Positions 22,869 through 33,702 of a stretch of DNA of 64,000 bases are shown in pieces. This stretch comes from Lentinus brumalis (Eukaryota > Basidiomycota > Agaricomycetes > Polyporales > Polyporaceae), in NCBI GenBank assembly GCA_001792895.1, contig MARA01000007.1:1426001-1490000 (forward strand), given 5' to 3'. Numbering within the stretch: position 1 is the first letter of the stretch; the number at the start of each line of letters is the position of its first letter. The notes under the pieces were generated by a model. That model ran no database searches. It saw nothing but the letters and a program-made list of their open reading frames with translations, and was not told the origin of the DNA. The translations under genes were made by a program, and so were the position numbers.

Positions 22869-24534
22869 ATGAGTTCGAATGTACATCAAGCGTTCCGCAT
22901 CACGGAGCTCGTACGGAACATCTGTCAACATTTGGAAGACGACAGAGCATCTCTGGCCGTCCTTGCACGCACCTCGAAAGCTTTCCACGAACCTGCTGTC
23001 GGTTCCTTATGGTACCGCCTCCCCAATTTGGTCCCGTTGGTGAAATGCTTGCCTCCTGACGCTTGGAAGGTGAATTACAAAACGATCGTACGTTCTTTCA
23101 ATGCCCAATACGTTGCTGCCAACTGATCCATATATGTACAAGAGCTTGACCCGGACTCTGCACCCCGCAGATTGGGCGGCATTCCTGAAGTACTCAGCTC
23201 TCGTGCGAGAGCTCGGGACGTACGAAGGTCGTTGGCCCAAAGTACTGGATGTCAAGCTTCACGACGATGTCGTGATACGACTCGCGGGCCTTCGTCCGAC
23301 TCTGGTGCTCTTCCCCAACGTCGAAAACCTAAACTGGCTCACAATCGAGCTCGAAGCGGAGGCACTCCAATACCTGCTGTCCATGATTGGAGACCGGCTC
23401 AAGACGATGTTCATCAGACACTGGCCTGGAGGAGAAAAGGCGGAACGACTCCTCATCGACTGTCTTCCCCTCATCGCGTCCCGCTCCTCGACATTACGGG
23501 AGCTTTGGATCACTCCAGGCACTGCCGATCCCCGTGCCTCCATCGCCTTTTCTTCCTTCGTCTCTAACCTCGCCACAATACACACACTCGAAGCAAACGC
23601 GATTTCCATCACAGCGGAGGCCGCCGTGGCGCTATGCGGACTTCCGATTCTGCGTCGCTTATCCGTTTGGTTGGCAGATGGTGCAAAATGGCCGTCGGGC
23701 GGGAACACGCGCGTCACTTCTACCTCGCTCACCCGTATCGAACTCTACACCACCAGAGGGACATACTCCGCGTTCAGCCGGGCAGTCTTTCTCCCCAATC
23801 TAGAGGAGCTCATTCTGAAAATCAACGGTGACCCTGACACTGTCTCCGAGCTCTTCAACTCGATACGGCGCCAGTGCTCCCCTCAGGCCCTTCGCTACAT
23901 TGACGTTGATACCGAGGATTGGGGCAGACTCTCGGTTGCTTCTCAAAGAACCACCGTCGTCCGCTCCGAAGACTTCCGCATCCTCTTCGACTTCACCGAG
24001 GTCACGGAGTTCTCATTCAGCGCGGAGTGCCGACATGCCCTAGACGATGCCCTATTCGTATCGATGGCGGAGGCCTGGCCCAAGTTATTCACGCTCAGTG
24101 TCTCCTGCGCTCCATATTGTGCCTACGACACCCTGCCCACCTTCCGCGCGCTCATACACCTCGCTGTGCACGTCCCGAAGCTTTACTTCCTTGGCATACA
24201 CTTCGACGCGCATAGCTGGAAAGACTTCACCGATTGGGACGAGGAGGCGTTAAAGGAGGCGAAGGAGCACGAGACACCGAGGGACGAGTTTTTCGGTGAG
24301 CTTTCGCGCCGTGCGAGCACATCTGAATTGCGCAGCTTGTACGTGGGCACCTCCCCCGTCGAGCAACCGCGTACGGTCGCGTACATACTTGCGCGTATAT
24401 TCCCCCACCTTGAACGGGTGAAGGTGGATCCGATAGAGGACGTCGAGGAGACTGTACTCCGGGCACACAACCGCAAGCGGTGGCACGAGGTCCAGCGGAT
24501 GATACCATTGTTTGGCAAGCTGCGGTTGGAATGA
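22869..24534 (+). CDS. F-box/LRR-like protein (F-box gene 5)
   Basis: Exons 22869-23087 and 23143-24534 join in phase 0 to 536 residues. The F-box is VHQAFRITELVRNICQHL, then LAVLARTSKAFHEPAVGSLW and LVPLVKCLPPDAW. The intron (23088-23142, GTACGT, branch CTGAT, acceptor ACAAG) sits at the family position, and exon 2 opens SLTRTLHPADWAAFLKYSAL. Other shared blocks are LRPTLVLFPNVENLNW and the C-terminal ILARIFPHLERVKV with WHEVQRMIPLFGKL. It is the cleanest copy of the family in the window and a useful reference for the others. A ubiquitin-ligase adaptor role is inferred from the F-box alone. Confidence 0.9.
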
Positions 24535-25141
24535 ACGGCGTAGAGTTAGGCAGCGTACTGTATGCGCAACGGAGAAAATGTTGAGGAGTCGGACAGGGAC
24601 GAGGAAAAAGTCAACTCTCCTTCCTATGGCGAGCTCTCGAATGACTGGTTCTCCATGGAGTCTCCTTCCGAGGGAGACCAAGATGACTTCGAGCCTTAGC
24701 ATTAGTACTGTGGAATTAAGTAGCAGCTCAACACTACGTGACCTGAATGCTATATGCCACAAGTTACTAGCGATATGTGCCAACGCGCGATGCTATCGTT
24801 TCGAGCGGGCATCCGCATCTGCACTCCGTCGAGTCCCAGGACTCGCGGATCCGGGTGTCACGTACGCGTCTCGTCACTGGGCACGTGCCAGGACTGGCCG
24901 TTTTCACGTCACAGTGGTGGCGTCCTCCTTGGACCTTCGTGAACGTCCCCATCATTGAATCCAAACGACGCGGCCTGCTGTGCTCACAAGGATCGATAAT
25001 CTACTATGAAGTATGACATAACACGTCTCGATACACAAGTAATCGAACAGAAACAGAGAAGTAAGTAAATCGAACTATGATACAAGTCGTTATTGCTACA
25101 CTGAGGTGCGACGGTACCTTCCACCCAGCTCCATCCCCTTA
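24535..25141. other. Intergenic between convergent genes
   Basis: The region between the stops of F-box gene 5 and the minus-strand serine-rich gene has no ORF with recognisable motifs. Confidence 0.4.
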
Positions 25142-26418
25142 TCACACGTCCAGAGGCTCAACAAATGGCCGCCAGTCGTACGCGCTCGCACCGGTGCCCA
25201 TCCTTCCTCTCGTTTGCACAACGGCCGCACGCGAACCAGGACGACTTCCCAGCGGAGGAGACGACGCAACGACGGAAGCATACGTCTTCTTTGTAGGCCT
25301 CGCGCCGGTAGGTAGGTCCTGCGCTACCATAGTAGTGACAGCGTGCAGGTCTCCATCCGCCGGCATCGGCCCAACCCTGACGGGTAGCATGGCGGGGGAT
25401 TCATCCTCGTCGTCCGCGTCGAATCCGGAGTCACTGGGAAGCGACCGCGGTGCCCTGAGACAGACGTTCTCGATCTTGTAGGACATCCGAGATGCCTGGT
25501 ATTGCTCTCCGTTGCGCAGAGTCTCCTTATGCGTGTCGATGGGTGGCGGAGGCCGAACACGCTGGCTCAGCCGCGAAGGCACCCGGGAGTTGAGGCCGTC
25601 CGACGACGACACCGACGATGGGGAGGAGGAGGAGGGCGAATCGGAGTCAGTTGTTGCAGAGGAAACTTCGGCACGGGGCATCTGGTCGAAACCAGGTGCG
25701 CGGACGAATGCCCCCGATGCCAGCGAAGCTGCATCGGAGTAGCTACGGAAATGCAAGACTTCAGCGTTCCTGGGTACAATGTCAGGAATGGCCTCCGCCG
25801 TGACGCTATAGTCTCGCTCGTCATCCGTGTCTCGGAAGTCCCCATCCCGCATCCGCGCCTGGCGGCGAAGCGACCTGCTCCGCCGCAGGGAATGACGAAC
25901 GAAGTCGGGGTTCGCTTCCCAACGGTCGTAGTCTTCCTCGAAGGTTCGGTTCAAGCCAGCCGAACCTAGCACGGCGATCGTCGAGCAGGCTGTCTGCGGC
26001 GGCGACAAAAGTTCGGGGGAAGACTGGTTGGCAGAGGAGGACTCAGTCCAATCTCCTACGAACGGCGCTGGACTAGGCGAGAGATCTTGAGCGACCGGAA
26101 GAGCGGCACAGGTCAGAACCGGTTCGGTAACCCCACTGGAGAAGGATCCAGCGTCTTTCCACCACACGAGCTTCGCATTGCTGGCCTGTCGGTTCCCAGT
26201 GAGGCCATTCTTGACTGATGATAAGTACGACAGGAGTTCACAGAAGACGGGAGACTAACCGCCTGGCAGGCATGCAGAGGGCGCGAGTTGGGGCGCCATA
26301 CCTGTAGCCCTTGGCACCACCGTGCTGAACCGATGACAGGCTGCGACACTGCGCGGTGATCGTGCTGGCTCTCCTTGGGTGCCGTGGGCGGTGCGATGAC
26401 TTTCGAAAAGGTATTCAT
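25142..26418 (-). CDS. Serine-rich, probably disordered protein of unknown function
   Basis: Minus-strand exons 26302-26418 and 25142-26209 give about 394 residues. Exon 1 starts MNTFSKVIAPPTAPKES. Exon 2 starts NGLTGNRQASNAKLVWWKD. The central part is rich in Ser, Asp and Pro (SSATTDSDSPSSSSPSSVS) and in basic-acidic patches (HSLRRSRSLRRQARMRDGD, then FRDTDDERD). The C-terminus has an ordered-looking end, TYASVVASSPPLGSRPGS and YDWRPFVEPLDV. No catalytic or known binding domain is visible. Many SR and SP pairs suggest phosphorylation. The acceptor CAAG at 26210 was chosen because it is the one that keeps phase; a second donor within exon 1 (GTTAGT, near 26255) would also work. Confidence 0.65.
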
Positions 26419-27088
26419 TAGCAGTGTTGGTCGTGAGATGAGGTGTGTATGATGTCAAGCGGAAGAAAGGTCACGGCTAGTGTCGACGTCGCGCGAAGGG
26501 AAATAGCAGGATGCGCTATGTACAGGGACAAAACGTGGGGGGAGCTTCGCCGTGGCGAAACGTGGTACTTATACACTCCTAGCGCCAAGTTCCCCGCGGT
26601 GGCACCTCTCCTTTGTCGTACCTACGTCCTTTATTCGAGGGTGCTCGGTTGTTATCTTATCCACAATGATTGCTTTTGATCTAGTGATCTTCCTTCCTTG
26701 CATCCAATCGTGCGATAGACTGATCCTTTGTGTAAGACTGCGAGTCCAGACCTGTGACGTGAACGCTGACCTGAAGCTAGCTGTGAGTAGCAATGTGCGG
26801 GTAACCGCGACAAGGGTGCTTCTGCTGGGATAGCGGCCTTCCTTCCATGTGGTTAGCAGATGACGAGGTACTGTACTTACTGTGACGCCCTTCTGCTACT
26901 AGTAAAGCGTCTAAGACGAGCGTCTTCTACCCTTCACCTTTGCGTAGGATGACTCTTCACATCGGCTAAGGCTTGCACCTCTCCGTCTGCTTCTCCGTCC
27001 TCCGTCGTCGACCCTGAGGAAGCCCGCTAGCTTGTCACTGTGCTCGACGACGGAGACATGTCCTGCCCGTCCTCTCTCTCTGCTCCCC
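26419..27088. promoter_or_regulatory. Divergent intergenic region (670 bp)
   Basis: This separates the minus-strand serine-rich gene from the plus-strand Rrn5-like gene and must hold both promoters. The 150 bases before ATG 27089 are C/T-rich. No specific operator was identified. Confidence 0.45.
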
Positions 27089-29829
27089 ATGCCCCGCTCT
27101 GACGACGACGAAACACCGGCAGACGTCGACGCAATCTACCGCGCTATTTTCACGGAGCACGTCCTCGACTTTCGCGCTCACCTCAGAGGCACAGATGGAG
27201 GAGACCCGCTTTTGGCGTCGTTCCTCGCTCCTCAAGCGTTCTGGAGCCCCGCCGAGAAGGATGCATTCTTCCACGGCCTTGCCGTCCACTCCCGCCTCAG
27301 GCCCGACTTGATCGCGGAGGAAGTCAAGACCAAGACCGTCGCAGATATCTGCGTGTACATCGCGCTGCTCGAGCAGGGAGCTAAGGAGGACTCGAAAACC
27401 GTACATGTGGGTGAGCATGCCAGACTCCATCGCAAGGACCACCCCTACGCCGTCGAAGTGTCCGACAAGTGGCTTGTCTTCGAGGAGCGCATGGCGGACG
27501 TGTTGATGAATCTTCAGGCGTCGCTTGACCAGGACGCTGTCGCCAGGGAGCGTGACGAAGAGGTCCATGTCAGGAAGAGCATGGTTCGCGCTCCCAGGGG
27601 CGGCGGGCGTACGGCCTCTCAAGAGCGGGATAGGGAGGGAGAGAAGGCTCGGCGTGAGGAGTTCGACAGGTGGTTGGTCCAGAGGCGGAAGGATTGGGAG
27701 GGAGCCGACCTGCTGCTGTCTTTGGACAAGGCTGATCTCACCACTCTTGACCGGATGCTCAGGGAAGACGAAGAGGGACGAGGTGTGGTCGCAGAAGTGA
27801 ATGCACATTTCTCTGATGACGAAGGGGAGCATCCTTCGGAGATGATGCAGATCGATGAGGTGGTCGAGCAAGATCGAAGTGTTCAACCGATCCCTGAACC
27901 AGGCGAAGCAGTCATCGACCCCGCACTGCTTGCACTGTCTCAAGCTCAGTCTGCATTGTATTCTGCCCAACCGGGAGGTCCTGAGGCGATTTCGTCCCCA
28001 CCGCTTGCGTCACATTCCTTTCTGCAAGACATGCCTCCGTCAACTCTTCCCTTACCCCCAGTTGCCGATGCGTACCAGCCGCAGACTCCTCAACTCCTGG
28101 CGGCTCCTCTACCCATCGCGGAGGACGAGGCGCTGATACCGCTTCCGAGCTCCTCTGTTGCGCCATCCGTCACCGAAGATGGGTCTACCATGGATGCCGA
28201 AGACGTGTTGCAGATGTCGCCTGCCTCTCGGAGACGTTACCATAAGAGACTCTACATGCGTCGCAAACGAGCTCTAGCCGCTGGTACTAACGCTATCGAA
28301 ATCGCGGAGCGATTGAAACCTGGTCGTAGGCCGAAGCAATCAGTGAAGGCACAGGGATCGGGCGACGCTTCCGGTCAGACGATGACTCCTGCATCGCCTG
28401 CTCCTTGCGAAGTCACACCCGAGCAAGACGGAGAGCTGGAGAGTCATGGCGCGCAAAGACACCCCCACCCTTCCGGCGCGACCCTCCCGTATAAGCGTCA
28501 GGCCCAGTTGATGTCCAAGGGCATTGACGTCCAGCGTTTGCGTAAGGAGGGCCTCGACCTATTCCATCTCCAAGCGATCTCGAAGCTCATGGGGTGAGTC
28601 TGCTTCATTTGGAATGACGACTTAAACTGATCGTTGTGACAGGACGTACAACCAGCTGCACGACATTCCTCAGTCAATTGGCTCCGCGATTTCAGCAGAG
28701 ACTTTGAAGCTACTTCGCGCTCTCGTCGTGAGGTTTGTTTCAGAAGTCATGTCTCGCGCCATCGTATCACGGGAGCAGGAGCGTATTGCGAAGCTGCAGA
28801 CAAAAGCGTGGCGACTGAGGGAGAATCAGGTAAGTCTGACTGCGTTCGCATCGTGCTGCATCTTCTCATCAACCGTACTTGTAGGTTGTCTCATCTGCGA
28901 ACGTGAAACACGCGCTGGCGTTGTACGGTGCCGACTCCCTCGACAAGAGCGCTCAGTTTGAGGGTCTGCTGCGAAAGCTCGGCCTCGACGGTGGCGAGGA
29001 GGAGGCAGAGGAAGAAGAAGATCCATCGGGGGAGGATGATCCTTTAGATGAATATGAGGATACGCCAGACGGCGCCTCCCATGATGCCGAAGAAATTGCT
29101 CAAGTCGCAGAGGACGCTGCCGCAACCTCGTCGTCACTCGAACCATTATCCCTGCTGCGCACTATCTTCCCTCCATTCATGAATCCTCCGATGTCCGGCC
29201 TCCACGCTGGTGATGCTCTCGACTCGCTTGACCCGTCGGTCTATATGCCTTGGCCCCCTTTACGTTTGCTTTCGACCTCCGAACACCCCGCCGACGAGAC
29301 CTTACTACCTGAGGAAGAGGACGAGACCGCTTACACTCGTGAGCTGGAGGAGGACAAGGCTCTGGATCGCGTGGACGCCCACAAGGAGGCCGAAGTTGAG
29401 AAATCGTTGTGGGCAAGGGTCGCTGGGGAGGAGCCGGCTCCCCCAACCGCCGCCGATAAGCCGGCGCGCTCCCAGCTTCCCCGGAGCAGGGAGCGGGCTC
29501 CGCGGAAGCGCAAACGGCACAGCGTGGACGCGGACGGCTCCCGTCAGCGAGGGACAGATGGCGGAAGCGCTTCTGAACGAGCTGTGGAAGCCGGACTGCT
29601 GGGAGAGGACACCGACGTGGTTGAGAAGGTCGTTCCGCGCGGTCGTCCGAAGAAGAAAGCCTTGGTGAGCGCGCAGCTAGGCGAGGACGCCGCCCTGGTC
29701 GAACTGCGGGCTCGGCGGAAGAAGAAAGCTTTGGCGAAGGGGAGCATGTCAGACAAGCAGCTCTTGTTCCAGGCGCCGGACCCGAACGGGCGAATCAAGA
29801 GTGCGGTCTATGTGCTCGATAGCGACTGA
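27089..29829 (+). CDS. RNA polymerase I upstream activation factor subunit, Rrn5-like
   Basis: Exons 27089-28593, 28643-28829 and 28885-29829 give about 878 residues. Near residue 50 lies a SANT/Myb-like block, FWSPAEKDAFFHGLAVHSRL, followed by RPDLIAEEVKTKTVADICVY. This is the arrangement of Rrn5, the UAF subunit that binds the rDNA promoter for RNA polymerase I. A basic segment (RRRYHKRLYMRRKRA) precedes YKRQAQLMSKGIDVQRLRKE. Spanning exons 2 and 3 is a helical stretch (LLRALVVRFVSEVMSRAIVS, then NVKHALALYGADS) that looks histone-fold-like, which would suit UAF. The tail is acidic and basic by turns and probably disordered, with an RGRPKKKAL AT-hook-like motif. The start is the ATG before PRSDDDETPADVD; an in-frame upstream stretch has only a GTG. 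Family call by motif memory; subunit identity is an inference. Confidence 0.75.
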
Positions 29830-30148
29830 AATGGATCGTTGTGCTTGGGTTGCGGTCGGCATGGGCGGAAGATATATTGGTGTATCTTGGATATGGGTTC
29901 TGTGTTGTAGCATGTGTCGAAAAGTAGTGTACCTATTGCGTCCGCGGACTGCTAATAGCTCCTAATGTAGATACGCATCGTGCATCGTTTAGTCGTGTCC
30001 TCCATATCTTGCTGTGTATCTTAGCAGTAGCACTGTCTTGAGCTCGTCGATCTTGCGTTCATGTCAAGCAGCGTTCGGATGAAAGTCACGATGATTTAAA
30101 GGTGTACGAAAGCATTTCAGGGACATGCAGTCAAAGACATTAATACGG
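29830..30148. other. Intergenic between convergent genes
   Basis: The 319 bp of AT-richer sequence hold the 3' regions of the Rrn5-like and ICMT-like genes. Nothing else is seen. Confidence 0.4.
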
Positions 30149-30943
30149 TTATATGAGGCCGGGTATCAACTTGTAAGGGGTTCTCTTCGACCACTCCAGC
30201 CACTCATCCCTGAACTCGTTCCGCAAGATCTCGTCCTCCGTCCCAACCCTCATGATCATGACGACGGGAATCCACGCCACCTCACCAGCCCACGCGACGA
30301 TGAGCAGCCTTCCGATGAGCGTCCCCAAGATCCCGCTCTCCGACAGCCACGAGCCGGTGCTCGTAAGGCAGAGGAGGGTGCCGATGGTCACCATGAAGAG
30401 TGCGGTGTAGCTCGGGTGACGGACGATAGAGTACGGCCCATCTGTGACGAGCTTGTGGTCCTTGCGCAGAGACAGCTCGAAGGTGAAGTGGCGGCCGAGC
30501 GCACGGTAGCACAGGATGCGTATGACACCACCTACGGCGCACAAGAGCGTGCCGAGGAGGAAGGTAGAGGTGATACCCACGCCCAATGCGGAGGTGGCGG
30601 GGCGCCACGCGAGCATGGGGAGGATACGCTCTGCATAGGGCGGGGGCAGGTATGTCGCGAGGATGGTGGCGATCTCGAATATGACTAGGCTCTGTGTGAT
30701 GGTCTGTTGGGAGCAGTATGTTCGTGAGCGGAGGGAATAGTGCTATACGAGGGTAAGACACACCTTTTCCAGGGCACGCACCCACGGCGGGCGGACCTGA
30801 CGGACGATGTACTTCACGGTCGAGTACTTGGACTGCTCATCGGGGGCAGTACGCGGGTTCGGTGGGGTGAAGGTGATGAAATTGGCGTACGCCGTGATGA
30901 GGAGGAGAGGGATCTTGAAGTAGGTCGGTACCGCGACAAACAT
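30149..30943 (-). CDS. Isoprenylcysteine carboxyl methyltransferase family protein (copy 1)
   Basis: Minus-strand exons 30764-30943 and 30149-30703 give 244 residues. Membrane segments begin at FKIPLLLITAYANFITF, and at least three more follow. The catalytic C-terminal region has the ICMT/PEMT-type pattern LGRHFTFELSLRKDHKLVTD, then GPYSIVRHPSYTALFMV (the RHP motif binds SAM). It ends with TEDEILRNEFRDEWLEWSKR. Such enzymes methylate the C-terminal prenylcysteine of CAAX proteins, or related small acceptors, in the ER membrane. At 244 residues the length suits the family. Copy 2 lies 1.1 kb upstream on the same strand, a tandem pair. Confidence 0.88.
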
Positions 30944-32046
30944 GGTGGAGATCCTGTTGAAGGACTCGATAGAGATTCTGTTAAAGAAGAGGCGAGGGAT
31001 GGTCTGACGAAATGACGCGGAGAGTCGTTCGCGAATTTATACTGTGCAGCATAGTGCGCATCCGGAGACGGGACCATCTCCCGTGCAGCGCTCCGGTCGC
31101 AAACTTGCCTGCAATGGAGTCCATTAACATCATGCCCAGCCAAAACACTCACGGTGAGAACAACAGAGTGATAAACGCATCGCTCGGGGGCCGCCACGGG
31201 CGTGCTAAGTAGAGGGAGGGCCTGGTTTCCTGCAGCACGGAGGCCTTTCAGTGGGAAGGTTAGTACAAAAGCGGCCAGGGAGCCGATGAGACGGGAACAG
31301 AATACGGAATTTGCGTTGTGCAGTTCACCACTTCACCGGGATCGTGGTGGTTGACGGGTCGGCCCAGGCTGAAGGGCGCCGCAGACGAACATAGCAGTGC
31401 TTGAAGACACTGGAACTGTCCGGATGAGATGGGGGCGATCATCTGTCCAGGCAACCGGTGCTTCGAGGTGAAAATGCTGAGAAAACAAGCACTGAATGGG
31501 GCACTGTCCGCGGCGCCGATCGCCATGATTCACGGTGGCCGATGAGGTCAAGAATCTCGAAGAAGCAGCATACTGTAACCGCCTTCGAGGCGGCCGAGTG
31601 GCTGCATGAGCTACTGGCGGCCGGCGAGTCGTGGTCATGCGGAGCGGAGAACATGATGATGCAGGTTCGAGTGCAAGCGTATATGGGCGTCTCGTTGCGA
31701 GCACAAGTCAAGCTTGGCTTGTACAGCTACTTCCTCGTCGTCTATCACTCGTACTGGCCTCCTTGCGTCATGATCTTATCCATTACGCTTTGGTATCGTC
31801 GTTTGTTCTACGAGCAAAGCACCGGCTTTTTTTTGGAAGCGACGCAAAGCTGAGGTTGTCATACCTCATCACCGTCACAGTGGTCCGTCAGCGCTCCGTG
31901 CAAGTCATGGACCGATTGCAGTACGGCCGCCGTGGTGCTCATCTGCTCGGACCGCGATAAGGCAAGACGATATATCTTTCCCTATCCAGTCTGATCCAGG
32001 TAGGCGTACTCTACATCCTTGCCAAGCTCCAGCGACAAGCCTCTGA
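30944..32046. other. 1.1 kb between tandem ICMT-like genes
   Basis: This holds the promoter of copy 1 and the 3' end of copy 2. ORFs at 31333-31853 on both strands are motif-free. No repeat joining the two copies was noticed by eye. Confidence 0.4.
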
Positions 32047-32844
32047 TCAGTAAATCCAGGGAAGTAAGACACACGGCGTACGGCTTGCCCATTCTTCCCA
32101 CTCCCGCCCAAAGGTCTTCTTCAGCATCTCATCCTCCGTCTTCACCCGAGAGAAGACCATGATGCACGGCACGGACAGCAGCTCCGCTAACCACAGCGCC
32201 GCGAAGACCCTTCCCGTCCATGTTCCTAGGACCCCGCACTCCATCAACAACGATCCCTCTCCGAGGAGACACAGAATGGATCCGGTGGCTACCGCGCTCA
32301 GAGCGGTATAGCTGGGATGGCGCACGACGGAATATGGGCCGGTTGTCACCAAGTTGTGCTCCTTCCGGATTGTGAGTTCAAAGGTGAAGTTCTTGCCCAT
32401 TTCCCGGTAGCAGGCCTTCCTGACTAGGGCCCCGATGATGAGCAGTACCCATCCGACTCCGAAGGCGGGCGTCACGCCGATCGCTTCGCAGGTCTTTGAA
32501 ATTGCCGGCGACACTGTGGCTGGCACAGCATGTGCCCCATACGCGTGCAGGAGAGCTGCGGTCAAGAGGTAGACCATCTCGACGGCGACGACAGTGCGAA
32601 CGATGAGCTGACCTTTACATGAGCACAGGTGGATATATGGAAGAACTTGAGGTACTGCTCACCCTGGACGCTTTGCGGACCCAAGGAGGCCTCAAGTTGA
32701 CAGTCAAATATCCTGCCTTGGAGGGATGGCTTGCGCTCTGGCAGTGACGACAGGTGTGGGCGAAGTGTACGTGATACTGTTGGCCCAGAGTATCCCGAGG
32801 AGCAGCGGGATCTTCAGCAGGACAGTCGCTGGGGTAGGCACCAT
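32047..32844 (-). pseudogene. ICMT family protein (copy 2), one-base frame break in exon 1
   Basis: Exons 32663-32844 and 32047-32607 on the minus strand parallel copy 1. Exon 1 begins MVPTPATVLLKIPLLLGILW and should end PPWVRKASR, matching PPWVRALEK of copy 1. Exon 2 carries MGKNFTFELTIRKEHNLVTT, then GPYSVVRHPSYTAL and TEDEMLKKTFGREWEEW. Exon 1 is 182 nt, one short of a whole number of codons, where copy 1 has 180. The frame is lost near the three-A run 32706-32708, and the present frame stops at a TGA there. If the base is missing only from the assembly, this is a normal gene of about 247 residues. Otherwise it is a recent pseudogene whose catalytic exon is still intact. Confidence 0.75.
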
Positions 32845-33702
32845 ACTGATGTGGGTGCCGTGAACGACCCTCACAACGAGCTCTCTATATACGTATACAC
32901 GGGGACATGCCTCGTGCGACGAAGCAGGGATCGCCGATGACAGTCGTTCAAGTTGTGACAGTCGGTGGGGATTTCTTTGCACGTTGATCCGGGGTCGCAC
33001 CAGGCAATCAGGCCGCAGGCCTCAGGGCTCCCTGCCTGACATGACTTCTATCAGGTCCTCCTTTTACAGCTGGAAAGTACACGCAGTGTGCACGCCACAG
33101 TGACACAATCGGGCAGGCCTTCGGAGCCCAAGTAGGTGAGCAAGCTGCAAGTTCTTGCTGGATCGCACTGCGACACGCTGATTCCCTGTCGGTTACAGTT
33201 GGCTTTGCGTTGAAGCTTGATTTTCTCATCGGCATCTCAGCCGTCCATTCATGCTTGACGTCTGCGCGTGCTGCTGCCGGGAGTGCGTATGTCGTACTGA
33301 TCGAGGTAGACTTGATCGTGGGGCCATCGTGCTGCCGCTCCAACTGCAGGACGATGACCACTTGAATGCTTAAAGGCCGGTACATCGACCTTCTGTCGTG
33401 AGGACGTTGGAGGAGTAAGTAAGTAGCACACGCGGTCCACGTGTCTCTGAAGCATGAGGGGGAAGTTGGCGCCCACGGACATGGTTCTAAACATCCCGAT
33501 TTGGTAAGTTTGGGTGGTTGTGGGCGTGCTCGCGCTTCAGTTTTGCACTTGAACAGCTACCGCCACCATCTCGTCCCCATCTGCGCACCCCATTCACCTT
33601 CTCTGGCGCGCGACTGTTCAGCAGGTCGTGGCCGCCTCTATACTTTTCTCCATCTGCAGACCTCGCCTCCAATGACCTTGCCGCCTATCCTCCACAGGGG
33701 CA
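32845..33702. promoter_or_regulatory. Divergent intergenic region (858 bp)
   Basis: This separates ICMT copy 2 (minus) from the Rif1-like gene (plus). It holds both promoters and shows pyrimidine-rich tracts at 33540-33690. No coding feature is supported. Confidence 0.4.

Noticed and set aside
27035..27970. 311-residue minus-strand ORF
   Set aside because: It lies wholly antisense to the Rrn5-like coding exon; the plus strand has recognisable motifs and splice phases, the minus strand has none.
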